Of a stretch of DNA of 64,000 bases, positions 44,514 to 57,146 are shown piece by piece. The number at the start of each line of letters is the position of its first letter. Within the stretch, counting starts at the first letter, position 1. The DNA lies in the NCBI GenBank assembly GCA_017654935.2, contig CM065698.1, positions 2,164,301-2,228,300 on the forward strand. The letters are read 5' to 3'. This stretch comes from Phymorhynchus buccinoides (taxonomy: Eukaryota; Mollusca; Gastropoda; Neogastropoda; Raphitomidae). The translations under genes were made by a program, and so were the position numbers. The notes beneath the pieces were generated by a model. That model was given only the letters and a program-made list of their open reading frames with translations, did not search any database and was not told the DNA's origin.

Positions 44514-44616
44514 CCATGTGCACAGAGGCTAGACAGAGACTGACTCAATGCAAGAAACAGGGGTGGAAAACAGGTGCATGGGAGGGCCTTGTTCGATGAG
44601 ACACATAACCTGCAAG

Positions 44617-44960
44617 CAATAAACCACCTGAAAAAGGTTGAAGTGATTCTGTGCAGCAGTTAGCGACATGTTACCTGCAACGGAAGCAATAAACCATCTG
44701 AAAAGGGTTGAAGTGATTCTGTGCAGCGGTTAGTGACATCTTACCTGCAACGGAAGCAATAAACCACCTGAAAAAGGTTGATGTGATTCTGTGCAGCAGT
44801 TCACGACATGTTACCTGCAACGGAAGCAATAAACCACCTGAAAAAGGTTGAAGTGATTCCGTGCAACAGTTCGTGACATGTTACCGGCAACTGAAGCACT
44901 AAACCACCTGAAAAAGGTTGAAGTGATTCCGTGCAACAGTTCGCGACATGTTACCTGCAC
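44617..44960. repeat. 70-bp tandem repeat, five copies
   Basis: GCAATAAACCACCTGAAAAA then GGTTGAAGTGATTCTGTGCA, period 70 bp. Each unit contains GATTCTGTGCAGCAGTTC or a variant, a motif shared with repeats at 45050-45380 and 46258-47600. Confidence 0.93.
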
Positions 44961-45380
44961 AGACAAACTCTTTTTCAGTCATGCCTGACCCTTTCAAAAT
45001 GTCATCCTTATGCTATTAAACTGCATGGCGCTTCAACTTTAAATAATAGAGTTTGAAGTGATTCCACTCAACGGTTCACGACAAGTATTGCCTGCACACA
45101 TAAATGTTCCTCGAATAATACCAGATCCTTTCCATATCTCATCATGTTACTTAATGTGACTCATCAACTTCAGGTAGCAGATCACCGTACACTGTGACAA
45201 TTTGAGGCGATTCTGTCCTATGGTTCAAGGGATATTTCTGAGCAGAAAAAAATGCTGTTCGAGTGATGCCCTATAAGACCCTTTTCTAATTTCGTCATGT
45301 TGCTTGACAGGTCTTGTTAGCCTCAGGCAACACCATCAAACAACATTTGGAGTGATTCTGTGCTGTAGTTCACGATTTAT
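44961..45380. repeat. diverged units of the GATTCTGT...GTTCACGA repeat
   Basis: The motif recurs near 45059, 45208 and 45352 with about 145-bp spacing and shared TCATGTTGCTT(G/A)A blocks, so this is an older, longer-period version of the preceding array. Confidence 0.6.
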
Positions 45381-45479
45381 TGTCCAGACAGATACAGAAA
45401 CAAAACAAACACAAATGATTGCGACATTTTTTGTATTTATAAATTGAAATTTGGGCCACTCTTTTTTTTATGAGTGATG

Positions 45480-45775
45480 GGTGTGAGGAGTCGAGGGAGA
45501 CTTGGGAAATCTAGCTATCAAATTAGGTTAATACCAGGCAGCGGAATGTCTCCCTACTCCTATCGACTTTTAACTGCCGTGGTTCTTTTGTCTGCGTAAA
45601 GCGCACGGGTCAAATTTGCTTTAAAGTCCCTATCCGAAGGACTTGACATTCAGTTCGATTTTCCTGTCAAACTCTAGTGCATGGAAAGAAAGTGTGAGGC
45701 CGCGGGGTTCGAACCCTGGTCACTCACGCCTTGAACTGGCAGGTGAACGTCTTAACCACTCTGCCACCTTCCTTC
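45480..45775 (-). mobile_element. tRNA-headed SINE, copy S5
   Basis: On the minus strand GGTGGCAGAGTGGTTAAGAC (A box) and CCAGGGTTCGAACCCCGC (B box), then AAGTCCTTCGGATAGGGAC, a body block similar to the other SINEs. The 3' limit is uncertain. Confidence 0.75.
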
Positions 45776-45895
45776 CTCAGTCATTGCTCCACATAGAAGC
45801 GACTAACGGAAACATCATATTCTTAACATCTTACATTGCGTGCAGAAGTCACTCGTATCTTTTTTTATATATTCGCACCATACTGTGGGCACGTT

Positions 45896-45942
45896 CTTCT
45901 TCTTCTTCTTCTTCTTCTTCTTCTTCTTCTTCTTCTTCTTCT
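45896..45942. repeat. (CTT)n microsatellite
   Basis: About 15 units. Confidence 0.97.
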
Positions 45943-46120
45943 TCTGTGGTGGTGACCAACTTCTTTATATAGAAGTAATTGTACACACTTTAGGGGGTGA
46001 CCATCGAAAAAGATTCAGAAGAGAGAGAGAGGAAGAGAAAGTGAATACACGTACACAAACCATCAGATTGGCTTAGAATCAATGGGGAAAAATCAAGTGA
46101 AGGGAACCATTTAAAATATA

Positions 46121-47700
46121 AACAAAGGCATCGCCGAGCGGCAGCAACGCATTGTGACAATGCAAACCCGGCCAGAGTTATGTCCTCCCCCCCCCCCCCC
46201 CCAATAAACACACCACTTTCCACCCTTACAGAACGCATAAAATACATAGCCCAAAATTTGAAGCGATTCTGTTCAGTAGTTCACGAGATACAGCTGAACT
46301 TTTATGCAAACTTCCTTGCACCATGTCCTCTCCCCCCCCCCCCCCCCCCCCCCCCCCCACCCCCCAATAAACACACCACTTTCCACCCTTACAGAACGCA
46401 TAAAATACATAGCCCAAAATTTGAAGCGATTCTGTTCAGTAGTTCACGAGATACAGCTAAACATTTATACAAACTTCCTTGCACCATGGTACACCACCAC
46501 ACAAAATTTGAAGCGATTCTGTTCACTAGTTCACAAAATAAAGCTGGGGGAAATTACATAGCCCAAAGAAGGAAATTTCGGTTTTCAAGGTCAAACTTCA
46601 AGGTCAAGGTCAGCACGGTGTTGATTAACGAAAGGAAGCTTCCTTTTCAAGCTGTCTACCCCTCTGCCAATTTTAATCAAAATCCAAACAGTAGTTTTTA
46701 AGATAATCGATACACAGACACACAGACACACACACAAATCAACCGCAATACCTCGGCCTCTGGCCGGGACTCAGGGGTTGTGGTCAGCACTACCCAAAGC
46801 TGTATTCAGAATCTAAAACAAGCGTGTCGCCGGGAGGTAGACATATCCTTTGTCTGCTACGCCCCCCCCCCCCCCCCCCCCTCCTCCCCCCTCCAGCGGT
46901 TACTGAGATACAGCCCGTTTTCAAGGTCAAGATGCTTGACATAATCTCCCACTTCACAGCTAAAAGAGACGAGTTCTAAAGTCAAGGTCAAGGTCATCAA
47001 GTAGTCAATATTTGACTCAACATATGGCCTTGAGCCAATCTACCAACCTGTCAAATTTGAAGCATGTAACTGCAAAAATGTGAAAGATATGGCTAAAACA
47101 TTAAATTGACACCTTCGAGGTCTACGTCCTGACCTTGACCTTGACCTTCATCATTACCCAAAGTTCAGAACTGCCATAAGTCAAGGCACCTACATACCTT
47201 CTTCTTCTTCTTCTCTTGTGTACACCCCGCGCTACATGATCAAAGCAGCTCTGTTGATAAATTGTGTTGTCTTACCTACATGTACCAATTAAAGTTTGAA
47301 CATCCAAGTCCAACAATGTGAAATATATGGCCACAAGAAGAAATTTCAGTTTTCAAGGTCAAGGCCAGCAAGGCTATATTTTTTACAGGACCATCTGTGT
47401 ACCGTGATATATATATACTACCACACCATTTGAAGCAATTCTGTCAAGTGGTTCACAAGATACAGCTCAGCCTATAGCATAAAGAAGACATTTTCAGTTT
47501 TCAAGGCCAAACTTCAAGGTAAAGGTCAGCACGGTCACATGGAGTATCTGTATACCGTGATACACCACCCCAGCAAAATTTGAAGCGATTTTGTTTCAGC
47601 GGTTCATGAGATACAGCCTGGACAGACAGGAAAAAAAACATTTTTTCGAACCGTGACAAATTTATACCCCTTTGCCAACTGTAGTTGGGCAAAGGATAAC
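46121..47700. mobile_element. repeat related to the TGTCCGTCACC TIR element, with internal duplication
   Basis: AACAAAGGCATCGCCGAGCG is the complement of the right end of 28955-29927 (extended). AATAAACACACCACTTTCCA ... GAAGCGATTCTGTTCAGTAG is duplicated in tandem (46200 and 46365), each preceded by poly-C. CAAGGTCAAGGTCA-type half-sites are at 46590, 46980 and 47130. A second terminus-like block (GTGTCGCCGGGAGGTAGACA) at 46827 suggests two adjoining copies. The 3' limit is uncertain. Confidence 0.6.
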
Positions 47701-47779
47701 AATGGAGAACTTTGAATAAGTTCCAAACCAACGATGAAAAGACAGAAGCTATGCTCCTGGGGATTTCCCGATTGACCCT

Positions 47780-48151
47780 TTCCCATTTGATATGATATAT
47801 ATGAATAATATGAAATAAGGCTCTGTAGGCTCTATAGCCTTTTGCCCCTACATATTGACTTCATTTCGTTTTTGATAATCGGCGTAAAAACCGATGGCTA
47901 CTTAGCAGTTGTGTTATACTACTGATCTATTTTTGTAAAATTCATTGCATACATAATATTTTGAAAGTGCTTATCTATTGAATTTTTAAAAGCATTTAAT
48001 GATTTTGCATTTACTGCCTCATTGGTTAGATCATTCCATGCGTGCGTACGTTTTTGTGTGAGGGTGTATGTGTGTTGGTGTATGTGGTCAGTCCATGCGG
48101 CTCGGTTGCTGTGGCTTACCGAATGGGGTATGAACGAGTTGGCGTCGATAA

Positions 48152-48189
<38 letters not shown>

Positions 48190-48990
48190 GCGTGTGCGTG
48201 TGCGTGTGCGTGCGTGTGCGTGTGCGTGCGCGTGCGCGTGTGCGTGTGTGTGTGTGTGTGTGTTAGAGAGAGAGAGAGTTGCTTTGTATATGCGCTGTTG
48301 CTGGTTGGTGTCACTCTTGAATGCTGTTTTTGTTGTCTGTTGATGAATCATTGATTGTAAAGCGCTTTGGGCTCATCTGAGGTAAAGCGCTATATAAATG
48401 TACAATTATTATTAATAATAATCCTGTTAGCAAAGAAAGTTTGTGCCAATTTAGTGTTAGTAGTTTTTTTTAAAAGTTTATAATTATGTCCACGTGTTCT
48501 ATCCTCCTCACACAGAGTTAATCAATTTGTTGTGGTAGTATGATCATAAAGGCCATGTACAATTTTATGCACTTCAATAATATCACATCTTAATCTTCTA
48601 TACTCCAAACTTGGCAATTTTAAGTACTGTAGTCTTTCCTCATAACTCATGTTGTTTGTCCCTTGGATATTCTTAGTAAATCTTCTCTGTACCCCTTCTA
48701 TTAGATCTATATGTTTCCGTAGTACACCACACTGGGTTTCCACACTCAAGAATCGGCCGTACCTGTGAATCATAATATCTTTTGATTTATTTGTAATTGT
48801 TCTGACTAAAAGTCCAGAAATACGGTTGGCCTTTAATACAGCATTATTTATGTGGAGTTCAAACGTTAAACCAGGGTCAACTAATACCCCTAGATCCCTT
48901 TACTCTGTTGTGGTCTCGAGCACTCTTTTCTCCTCACCGTCATTTATATAGTATGTAGGCCTATGCATGGGATTATATTTGGCCCTTTAT
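47780..48990 (-). mobile_element. LINE-C C-terminal fragment, interrupted
   Basis: The minus strand reads FELHINNAVLKANRISGLLV, then EGVQRRFTKNIQGTNNMSYE, SLEYRRLRCDIIEVHKIVHG, KLAQTFFANR, and after a 373-bp insertion VRTHAWNDLTNEAVNAKSLN and a stop near 47921. The 3' UTR has TATGTAGGGGCAAAAGGCTA as in the copy near 27550. One frameshift and a stop. Confidence 0.85.
48050..48422 (+). mobile_element. LINE-B 3' end inserted into LINE-C
   Basis: GT-rich 3' UTR, then ATTGTAAAGCGCTTTGGGCT, AAAGCGCTATATAAATGTAC and (ATT)n-like tail, in opposite orientation to the LINE-C it splits. The LINE-C reading FANR|VRTHAW resumes exactly at its edges. Confidence 0.85.
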
Positions 48991-49143
48991 GTAATGCAAA
49001 AGGAATGCGAGTGCCATTTCGCCCTTTTATTTCTTTTGCAAAGACCGCTCTCTTTCTATCTTCTCCCCTCTCTCTCTGTCTCTCAGGCCCCTGTCCCCTC
49101 TCTCCTTGTAGGCTTATCGGTCTCTCTCTGTTCTTGTTGATGT

Positions 49144-49194
<51 letters not shown>

Positions 49195-49320
49195 ACGTGC
49201 GTGCGTGCGTGTGCGTGTGCGTGTGCGTGCGTGTGCGTGTGTGTGTACGTGTGTGTGTGTGTGCGCGCGCGCGTGCGTGCGTGCGTGCGTGGCAGTGCGT
49301 GCGTGCGTGCATGTGTATGT
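49144..49320. repeat. (GT)n / (GC)n microsatellite
   Basis: Imperfect GT, GTGC and GC repeats. Cys-Val ORFs are artefacts. Confidence 0.96.
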
Positions 49321-49829
49321 GTGAGTGTTGTCATATGGTGACTGAAACTGACAGAACGGGCATCATCGTTAGAACTTGGGGCACCGTTTGCTAAGTTTCG
49401 TCACATGTGGTCCAGTAGTTTATGTGGCACACACTCTGTTCTTACAGACAGACAGACAGACAGACAGAGGCCCGCCTCAGAGAAACGCACAGACCTTCGT
49501 TCCATTCCAAACGCCATCCCATTCAAATAAAACTGTAATCACACTTTCTTACACAGGTATCCACATCCAAATGTGGAGGTCCAATCTGAAAGTTTGTTAA
49601 TTTGGGCTTATGGCATTTTCATAATAGACACGTTCAATAAAACAAACTCTGAGGACCGACTCTGAACCTCACCATGGTTCTCTGGATCTCTGTGTCATGG
49701 GAGTATAGCAGCTTACTGACCTCAGTCTATATCGACCATTGACGGACACACACACACACACACACATGTGCGCACACGTGCACACGCACACATTGGCACA
49801 CTCACACACACATGTGCGCACACACACTC
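49321..49829. other. stretch without a recognised gene
   Basis: Contains (CAGA)n at about 49446-49468 and a CA tract at 49747-49830. Nothing else seen. Confidence 0.5.
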
Positions 49830-51239
<1,410 letters not shown>

Positions 51240-51479
51240 GACAGAAATAGATCTAGTGATAGACCCACTTGTTTTTTGTGGGGGGTTTTGTAAGCAGGGA
51301 CACAGGGGGGTGGGATGGATGAAAACTGTCAATATTGCATATATGAAACCCCAAAAGAAAGACTGCCATCATCACAATGGGGGAAAATCCATTGTACAAT
51401 AGAAATATCAGGATGGTGTTGGTTGTCACCTGAAAGACGAAAATTCTTTAACGTTGTTTTTACACTTGTGGGTTTGAGC

Positions 51480-51664
51480 CTAGCTTCTCGGGAATTTCCG
51501 GCCATTTCCGTAACCATTCGGAACGGAGAAAGAGAAACGAGTGGTGCTTCCGGTTGACCCAAGTCAACTCAAAGTTGAAAGTGTCAAGTTGTAGGCTGGA
51601 CAAATCAACTGTACACATTTTATTAGGCCTATTTAGGCTAGTAACTGTGTGTGTTTGACTGAAA
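51480..51664 (+). promoter_or_regulatory. tentative promoter and non-coding first exon of PEX5
   Basis: The first coding exon of PEX5 begins with a splice acceptor, so an upstream non-coding exon must exist. This is the only nearby non-repeat segment with promoter-like sequence: GCCATTTCCGTAACC and GTGCTTCCGGTTGACC (ETS-type core), followed by a good donor AAA|GTAAGTGA at 51665. There is no TATA box. Speculative; the true exon may lie elsewhere. Confidence 0.2.
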
Positions 51665-52004
51665 GTAAGTGACGCATTTCATTGAGGCTAACAGCGTAAG
51701 TTTGGGTTCGTCATTTGTGCATTTGCATTAATGATTATTGTGAATAATTTGTATTTTGTTATTGTGTCAATGTGTGACAAAATCTTAATCTATGATTTAT
51801 AACTAAAACATGAACAGCGCTCAATTCATTGTTACTGTTTGTGTAACATTCCGAATCAATGATTTAAAGAACAACAGTTGCCTGGACAAAGCTGTAGAGT
51901 GTGAACTAGTTTAGCTACCCTCCACTAATATCTGATTGCCAGGAAATATTTTCTTACAGGGGAAAATGTGTGTTTTGCACACGCACACGCACACACACAC
52001 ACAC

Positions 52005-52838
52005 ACAAAGCCCATCTTGCCACCTTCTTATGTTCTATAAATTCCATACAGAACTAACCCTAGTGCATGAACTTGCTGCTGGACTAGACAAGAGAAGGCT
52101 GGTCACGGTGTATCCTTGTGACATTTTTTTGGGTCCTCTTTCTTGGTCCTTCGGATGAGAGCTAAAGCTAAGGTCCTGTGTGCGAACGCACGCACAAGGT
52201 CTTGCGCGCATGTTAAAGCCCATTCCACTATTCGGTACGAGTAGGCCATGTGTGCCGGTGGAACGGATAACACGAACTCACAAACTGCATGCATCCTGTG
52301 CGCCAATAGCTGTCTAAACGAAGACTTTGGGCATGGGGCAGGATAAGCATCTCCAATCGGAAGAAGAAGAAAAAGAAGGCAGATAGACCTTGCCATCCTT
52401 GACTTCTCCAAGGCGTTCGACCGTGTCCCCCACCAACGATTGCTTCGTAAACTCCACCATTACGGCATCAGGGGACAGACATACCAATGGATCAAAGACT
52501 TCCTGAGTGAGAGACAACAGCGTGTCGTTGTGGATGGTGAGAAGTCAGAAGCCGGCCCAGTTATCGCTGGAGTCCCTCAGGGCACCGTCCTTGGACCAGT
52601 GCTCTTCTTACATTTCATCAGTGACTTGCCAGACCAGTTCAGAAGCTCAATCCGTATATTTGCGGATGACTGCATTGTCTACAGGGAGATCTCATGACGA
52701 CTGTTCCATCCTGCAGGAAGACCTTCACCATCTGGAGGAATGGGAGAGAACCTGGGGGGTGGATTTCCACCCAGGTAAATGCAACATCATGACAATCACC
52801 TATCATGATCATCTATCATCTGACCTCAGCTGGAAGAC
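52005..52838 (+). mobile_element. LINE-A-like reverse transcriptase, split by a SINE
   Basis: Reads ELTLVHELAAGLDKRR up to 52113, then resumes after the SINE as QIDLAILDFSKAFDRVPHQR, LLRKLHHYGIRG, AGVPQGTVLGPVLFL and the catalytic IFADD near 52660. After a frameshift it gives LQEDLHHLEEWERTW and HPGKCNIMTI, then a short SSDLSWK block. A fusion to a second LINE follows. Truncated at both ends and inactive. Confidence 0.88.
52114..52366 (+). mobile_element. tRNA-type SINE, copy S4, 5'-truncated
   Basis: GGTCCTTCGGATGAGAGC, GGTCCTGTGTGCGAACGCAC, TGCCGGTGGAACGGATAACA, GCATCCTGTGCGCCAATAGC and tail TCCAATCGGAAGAAG match S3. AGAGAAGGC before and AAAGAAGGC after are the target duplication inside the LINE codons for DKRRQ. 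The tRNA-like head is missing. Confidence 0.9.
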
Positions 52839-52840
52839 CC

Positions 52841-53275
52841 TGGCCAAAGTCTTAGAGACAGTTGTTCTTGATCAGCTGTTAGACCACCTACACTTCAACA
52901 ACCTTGTCTATCCCCTTCCATCTGCTTACCGCTCTGGCCAGTACTGAGACTGTTCTCAAAATCTGTAACGACATACTGACTGCCCTTGACTGTCTTAGAG
53001 TTAGACCTCTCTGCTGCTTTTGACACTGTTGACCATTCTATCCTTCTTTCCCGCCTGCATCACTCGTTTGGGCTTTCTGACACTGTTCTCAGCTGGTTAC
53101 ATTCCTACTGATCGTCAACAGGTAGTCTCTATCAATCATGATGGTCTTTCTTCTAAACCTTCTTTCTTGGTCTATGGGGTACCACAAGGTTCTGTCCTGG
53201 GCCCTCTACTTTTCATTCTCTACTCCTCTATTGTTCAACAACACCTCCTTCAGCAAGTGGGTAGGTAATTATTAA
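52841..53275 (+). mobile_element. LINE-B-like reverse-transcriptase fragment fused to the preceding LINE
   Basis: AKVLETVVLDQLLDHLHFNN, then frame-shifted [33 protein letters not shown] and [17 protein letters not shown], which match RT blocks of the intact ORF at 61649-64000 in order. It stops before the catalytic FADD box. Confidence 0.85.
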
Positions 53276-53394
53276 TGGGACTGGTTTTCACAATTCCTGG
53301 TACCAGGTATCACTGGTCTGTGTGACCATGTATAGATTAGCCATGTAATATGTTGTGATGTGAGTTGATGTGATGTAATTAGTGATGTGATGTG

Positions 53395-53424
53395 TGTGTG
53401 TGAAGTGTGTATGCATACAGTGCA

Positions 53425-53492
<68 letters not shown>

Positions 53493-53560
53493 ATAGTGTG
53501 TATGTGTGCATAGTGTGTGTGTGCGTGTGTGTGTGTGTGTGCATAGTGTGTGTGTGAATG
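53395..53560. repeat. (GT)n microsatellite with GTGCATAGTG interruptions
   Basis: TGCATAGTGTG occurs several times in the GT array. Confidence 0.96.
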
Positions 53561-53564
53561 TGAA

Positions 53565-53700
53565 TCAGAATCAGAATGAATTTTTATTGTCTTTTAAAAC
53601 CGTTACATGGTTTTATATTATATGACAGTTGACACTAACAAGTAAATACTACTACTACTACTACTAAGTAAGTGCTACTAATAACAATTGATTCAAACTT
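53565..53700 (-). mobile_element. possible LINE 3' end
   Basis: GAATCAGAATCAGAATGAAT then TTTTATTGTC resembles, on the minus strand, an AATAAAAATTC-(ATTCTG)n LINE tail. No ORF remains. Class uncertain. A (CTA)n tract follows. Confidence 0.4.
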
Positions 53701-54355
53701 CAAATAAACAACACAATGTTTTTATCTATGTTCTATGGCTTTAAAATACTAAATGCCAAATACCAAATAGCTTTAAAATACCAATGGCTCTAGAATATAC
53801 ACAGAGCTTCAGATTGTTTTCAGACTTCATGGGTCATATGACCCCTGGCTGCTCAAAGTGTGGGGTCAATTTTCAAAATAATGGTCCACTTATGAAGTTA
53901 TGGGGTGCAATAAATTCATTAATAAATATCAATTTTAATATACTGTGCATGTGTATGTGTGTCTATACGTGCATGTGTGTGATTTTTCTCTTTTCAGTTT
54001 AAGCATCACACATTAATCCAGGCCTACCAGTGGCACAGTGATTTATAACCCGTGATTTTCAGGGAATTAATTGCCGGTATTTTCGGTTTTGTTTAGGGCG
54101 GCTGTTCATTGTGCATTGCAATGATGCATCCCAACGTGTTGATGTGCATCTTTGATATATAAAAAAATACGCGTCATTAGCGCGGGCGCTCCGAGAATCT
54201 GAAGCTCTGTATACGTTTGACATCTTTGCACATAGTGATAAAGGGACAGAGCACAGAGTGGAGTCAGACAGTCACACAGATTTCTGTTATCTATGTGACC
54301 TAGTTGAACAGATTACACATAAGAACTATGATTGTTGATAAAGTGGGACACACAG
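53701..54355. other. stretch without a recognised gene
   Basis: AT-rich, no recognisable ORF or repeat. Confidence 0.5.
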
Positions 54356-54575
54356 CAGACCTGTTTACTCTACTCTTTTCGAGTAGTATTCTACTCAATT
54401 TGGACCTCTACTACTCTTCAAAACTGAAAATAATGCTCTTTAATTCTTGATTACTACTTATTTTCAGTGAACATTATTTGATGGTTTAATGAATAAAGCT
54501 ACACATTTTGCACCCAAGCTACTCATTTCAGCTACCCAGACTACTCAAGACTTGTGTAGTGGGTAAGCAGGTCTG
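54356..54575. mobile_element. CAGACCTGTTTAC element, copy 1
   Basis: CAGACCTGTTTACTCTACTC at the left and GGGTAAGCAGGTCTG at the right are inverted ends. ACACAG flanks both sides. Interior ATTTGGACCTCTACTACTCT and CTACACATTTTGCACC match 59680-59883. Non-coding DNA-transposon-like. Confidence 0.8.
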
Positions 54576-54607
54576 ACACAGAGTGATAGAAGGAGAGACA
54601 AAGAGCT

Positions 54608-54970
54608 GAACTAGTGACCTTGTTGATGGTGGTGTTGACGTGTTTCCCTGGAGACAAAAAGCTGAACCAGTGACCAGGGCTCCCAGGGACCCCCATTTGG
54701 AGGTCTATGAAGTGCTAAAATTCTAAAGGACCCTCTAAAAGAATGTGCAGTGGGTCCCAGAGATGCACTAGAACAATTATTTTCAGCATTCGCAATGCCA
54801 CTGAGACCCTCTATCCCGCCTCTAGGACCCTCTATGCTGTGAGTGAAGGAGTCTCTGGGACCCCTTGTTTTGCTGGACGATTGGGAGCCCTGACTGGGCT
54901 GAGTGACCTTGTTGATGGTGGTGTTGACGTGTTTCCATGGAGAGACAAAGAGCTGAACCAGTGACCTTTT
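54608..54970. repeat. tandem duplication split by an element
   Basis: GCTGAACTAGTGACCTTGTT ... GGTGGTGTTGACGTGTTTCC occurs at 54606 and again at 54899, and the flanking GCTGAACCAGTGACC is repeated. A CAGGGCTCCC element sits between the copies. Confidence 0.8.
54675..54892. mobile_element. CAGGGCTCCC foldback element, copy B
   Basis: CAGGGCTCCCAGGGACCCC to GATTGGGAGCCCTG; about 90 percent similar by eye to 10246-10458. Confidence 0.85.
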
Positions 54971-55179
54971 GCCAAACACTGGGGGAAAAAAGTCCTTTTA
55001 ATCTTGAGAGTGGGGATATACCATAGGCAAGGCATCTCCACTGAAAACAAAATTTAACCCATCAGTCCAAAATAGCAGCTGTCCTGTGCTGTTATCTGGA
55101 AGTCACGACTGATTGGCTTACATTTCTGCTGCGTCATGTGAACCATTCTGGTCAGAGGGGTTAACTAAACTTTGGGCAA

Positions 55180-55415
55180 TACAGTGGAACCTCCCTTATA
55201 AGACCTCCCATTATAAGACTCCCTCCCACATAAGACCTACGTCTCTGAGACATTGCCCTTCTTTGTAAGTATTAAAATTACCTCCCTTATAAGACCTCAT
55301 TTTGGATGATTTTTTAAGGTCTTATAAGGGAGGTTCCACTGTATTAAAATTACCTCCCTTATAAGACCTCATTTTGGATGATTTTTGAAGGTCTTATAAG
55401 GGAGGTTCCACTGTA
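55180..55415. mobile_element. MITE-1, copy 8, with a duplicated end
   Basis: Opposite orientation to copy 1. The last 73 bp (TTAAAATTACCTCCCTTATA ... GGTTCCACTGTA) are present twice in tandem, so there are two right ends. Confidence 0.9.
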
Positions 55416-55583
55416 CTCACATGTCTTCATATAAGGTAATGAAGGAAACAATCTGATGACTGAAAAATCAATTATTGGTTGAGCTCATCTTCTCTTCTTA
55501 CTTGTTAATTCTCCTCGGAAAAAATGTGATTGTTGCCAAATTGTCTGGAAGGAATTAGTCATGTTTTGTGTGTTGTTGAACAG

Positions 55584-55705
55584 GTTTTGAGGTGAAAAAT
55601 TAGCGCCCTGTGATGGCTCGAAACCTAGTGGACGGGGAGTGTGGGGGGGCCAACTCTCTGATGAAACTGACGTCGCACTTCACTCAGGACAAAGCGTTTA
55701 GACAG
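55584..55705 (+). CDS. PEX5: PEX5 (peroxisomal PTS1 receptor), first coding exon
   Basis: Acceptor GTTGAACAG at 55583, 29 bases of 5' UTR, ATG at 55613, donor CAG|GTATGG after 55705. The 31 codons read [20 protein letters not shown] then [11 protein letters not shown]. This matches the N-terminus of animal PEX5, whose signature is ECGGANPLMKL followed by HFTQDK. Cys10 corresponds to the conserved cysteine whose ubiquitination allows receptor export from the peroxisomal membrane. PEX5 binds PTS1 cargo in the cytosol through C-terminal TPR repeats (not in this window) and docks on PEX14/PEX13. The exon ends in phase 0. Confidence 0.93.
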
Positions 55706-55714
55706 GTATGGTAA

Positions 55715-55763
55715 TATCACTGACGTCATTATCATCATCATTCGTTGTTGTTATCATCATTGC

Positions 55764-55802
<39 letters not shown>

Positions 55803-56345
55803 TCTCAATGTAGTACATCCTCTCTAACAAGTAACATTACCATCATTGTCATCATCACCATCGTCATCATTATCGTCACCTTCATTGTCCACTTCCTCCT
55901 CCTCCTCATTATCATCGTCATTATCATCACCATTGTCGTTATCATCATCATTATTGTCTCTATCATTTTCCTCCTCCTCCTCATCATTATCATCACCATT
56001 GTCATTATTAGCATCATTATCGTCACCATAATTTTCTTCCTCATCACCATCATTATCACCATTGTCATTATCATCATTATTGTTATCATTATCATCACCA
56101 TCATTTTCCTCCTCCTCATCATTATGATTATCATCATCATTGTTATCATCATTATCGTCACCATCATTTTCCTCCTCCTCCTCATTATGATTATCATCAT
56201 CATTGTCGTTATCATCATTATCGTCACCATCATTTTCCTCCTCCTCATCATTATCGTCATCACCATTGTCGTTATCATCATCTTTGTCGTCACCATCATT
56301 TTCCTCCTCATTATCATCACCATTGTCATTATCATCATCATCGTA
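55715..56345. repeat. ATC / ATT / TCC trinucleotide array in PEX5 intron 1
   Basis: A long imperfect trinucleotide repeat with a higher-order block (CATTATCGTCACCATCATTT then TCCTCCTCCTC) repeated about eight times. It resumes at 57360-57415 after an inserted LINE. Acidic and Met-Ile ORFs on both strands are artefacts. Confidence 0.95.
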
Positions 56346-57112
56346 TGAATATTGTTGGATCTGAATTGCCATTTCGGAAGACTGTAAAGTACCTTGGTGT
56401 CTCCCTCGATCAAACCATGTCGATGCAGGAGCAAATATCTAGTGTTTGTCGTGCATCTTTCTTAGAGCTAAGGCCCTTCCTGACCCTCCATCAGACCCTT
56501 CCTGTCCAGAGATGCTGCTGTTAGACTGATTTCTGCCTTCGTGTTGTCCAGATTGGACTACTGTAATTCGGTGTATGCTGGGCTTCCAGCAGAACAGATT
56601 TCGCGCTTACAGAGAGTGCAGAACAGTGCTGCTCGGCTTGTGCTTGGCAAAAGAAAGCGTGATCACATCACACCTCTTTTGGCTGAGCTCCACTGGCTTC
56701 CTGTCAAATTCCGCTGGCAGTTCAAGATGGCTACTTTCGCTTTTCGTCACTTTGACAAAACTCTTCCTCAGTACCTCTCTTCTTCTCTCTGCACCTACCA
56801 AAGCTCTCGTACTCTTCGTTCTTCTTCCCAGAAACTTCTTAAAGTTCCTAAGCGGTCCTTGAAATCTTCGGGTGAGAGGGCGTTTAGTTTTGTTGCACCA
56901 AACGTTTGGAATTCTCTCCCTGACCATACCCGTAACCAGTCCACTCTTCCTTCGTTCAAGTCCCAACTAAAAACCCACTTCTTCAGGAAAGCTTTCTCTC
57001 TGTAAAGTCTATGATCCTTTCCCCACTCTTGTCTTCCAGCTCATTGACGTTGAGGTATGAGGTTAACGCGTGCGTGTGTGTGTATGCGGTGGGGGGGGGG
57101 GATGGGGTGGGG

Positions 57113-57146
<34 letters not shown>

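Noticed and set aside
55805..56434. Acidic EEENDGDD-type and Met-Ile ORFs
   Set aside because: They are translations of the ATC/TCC trinucleotide array; both strands and several frames are open.
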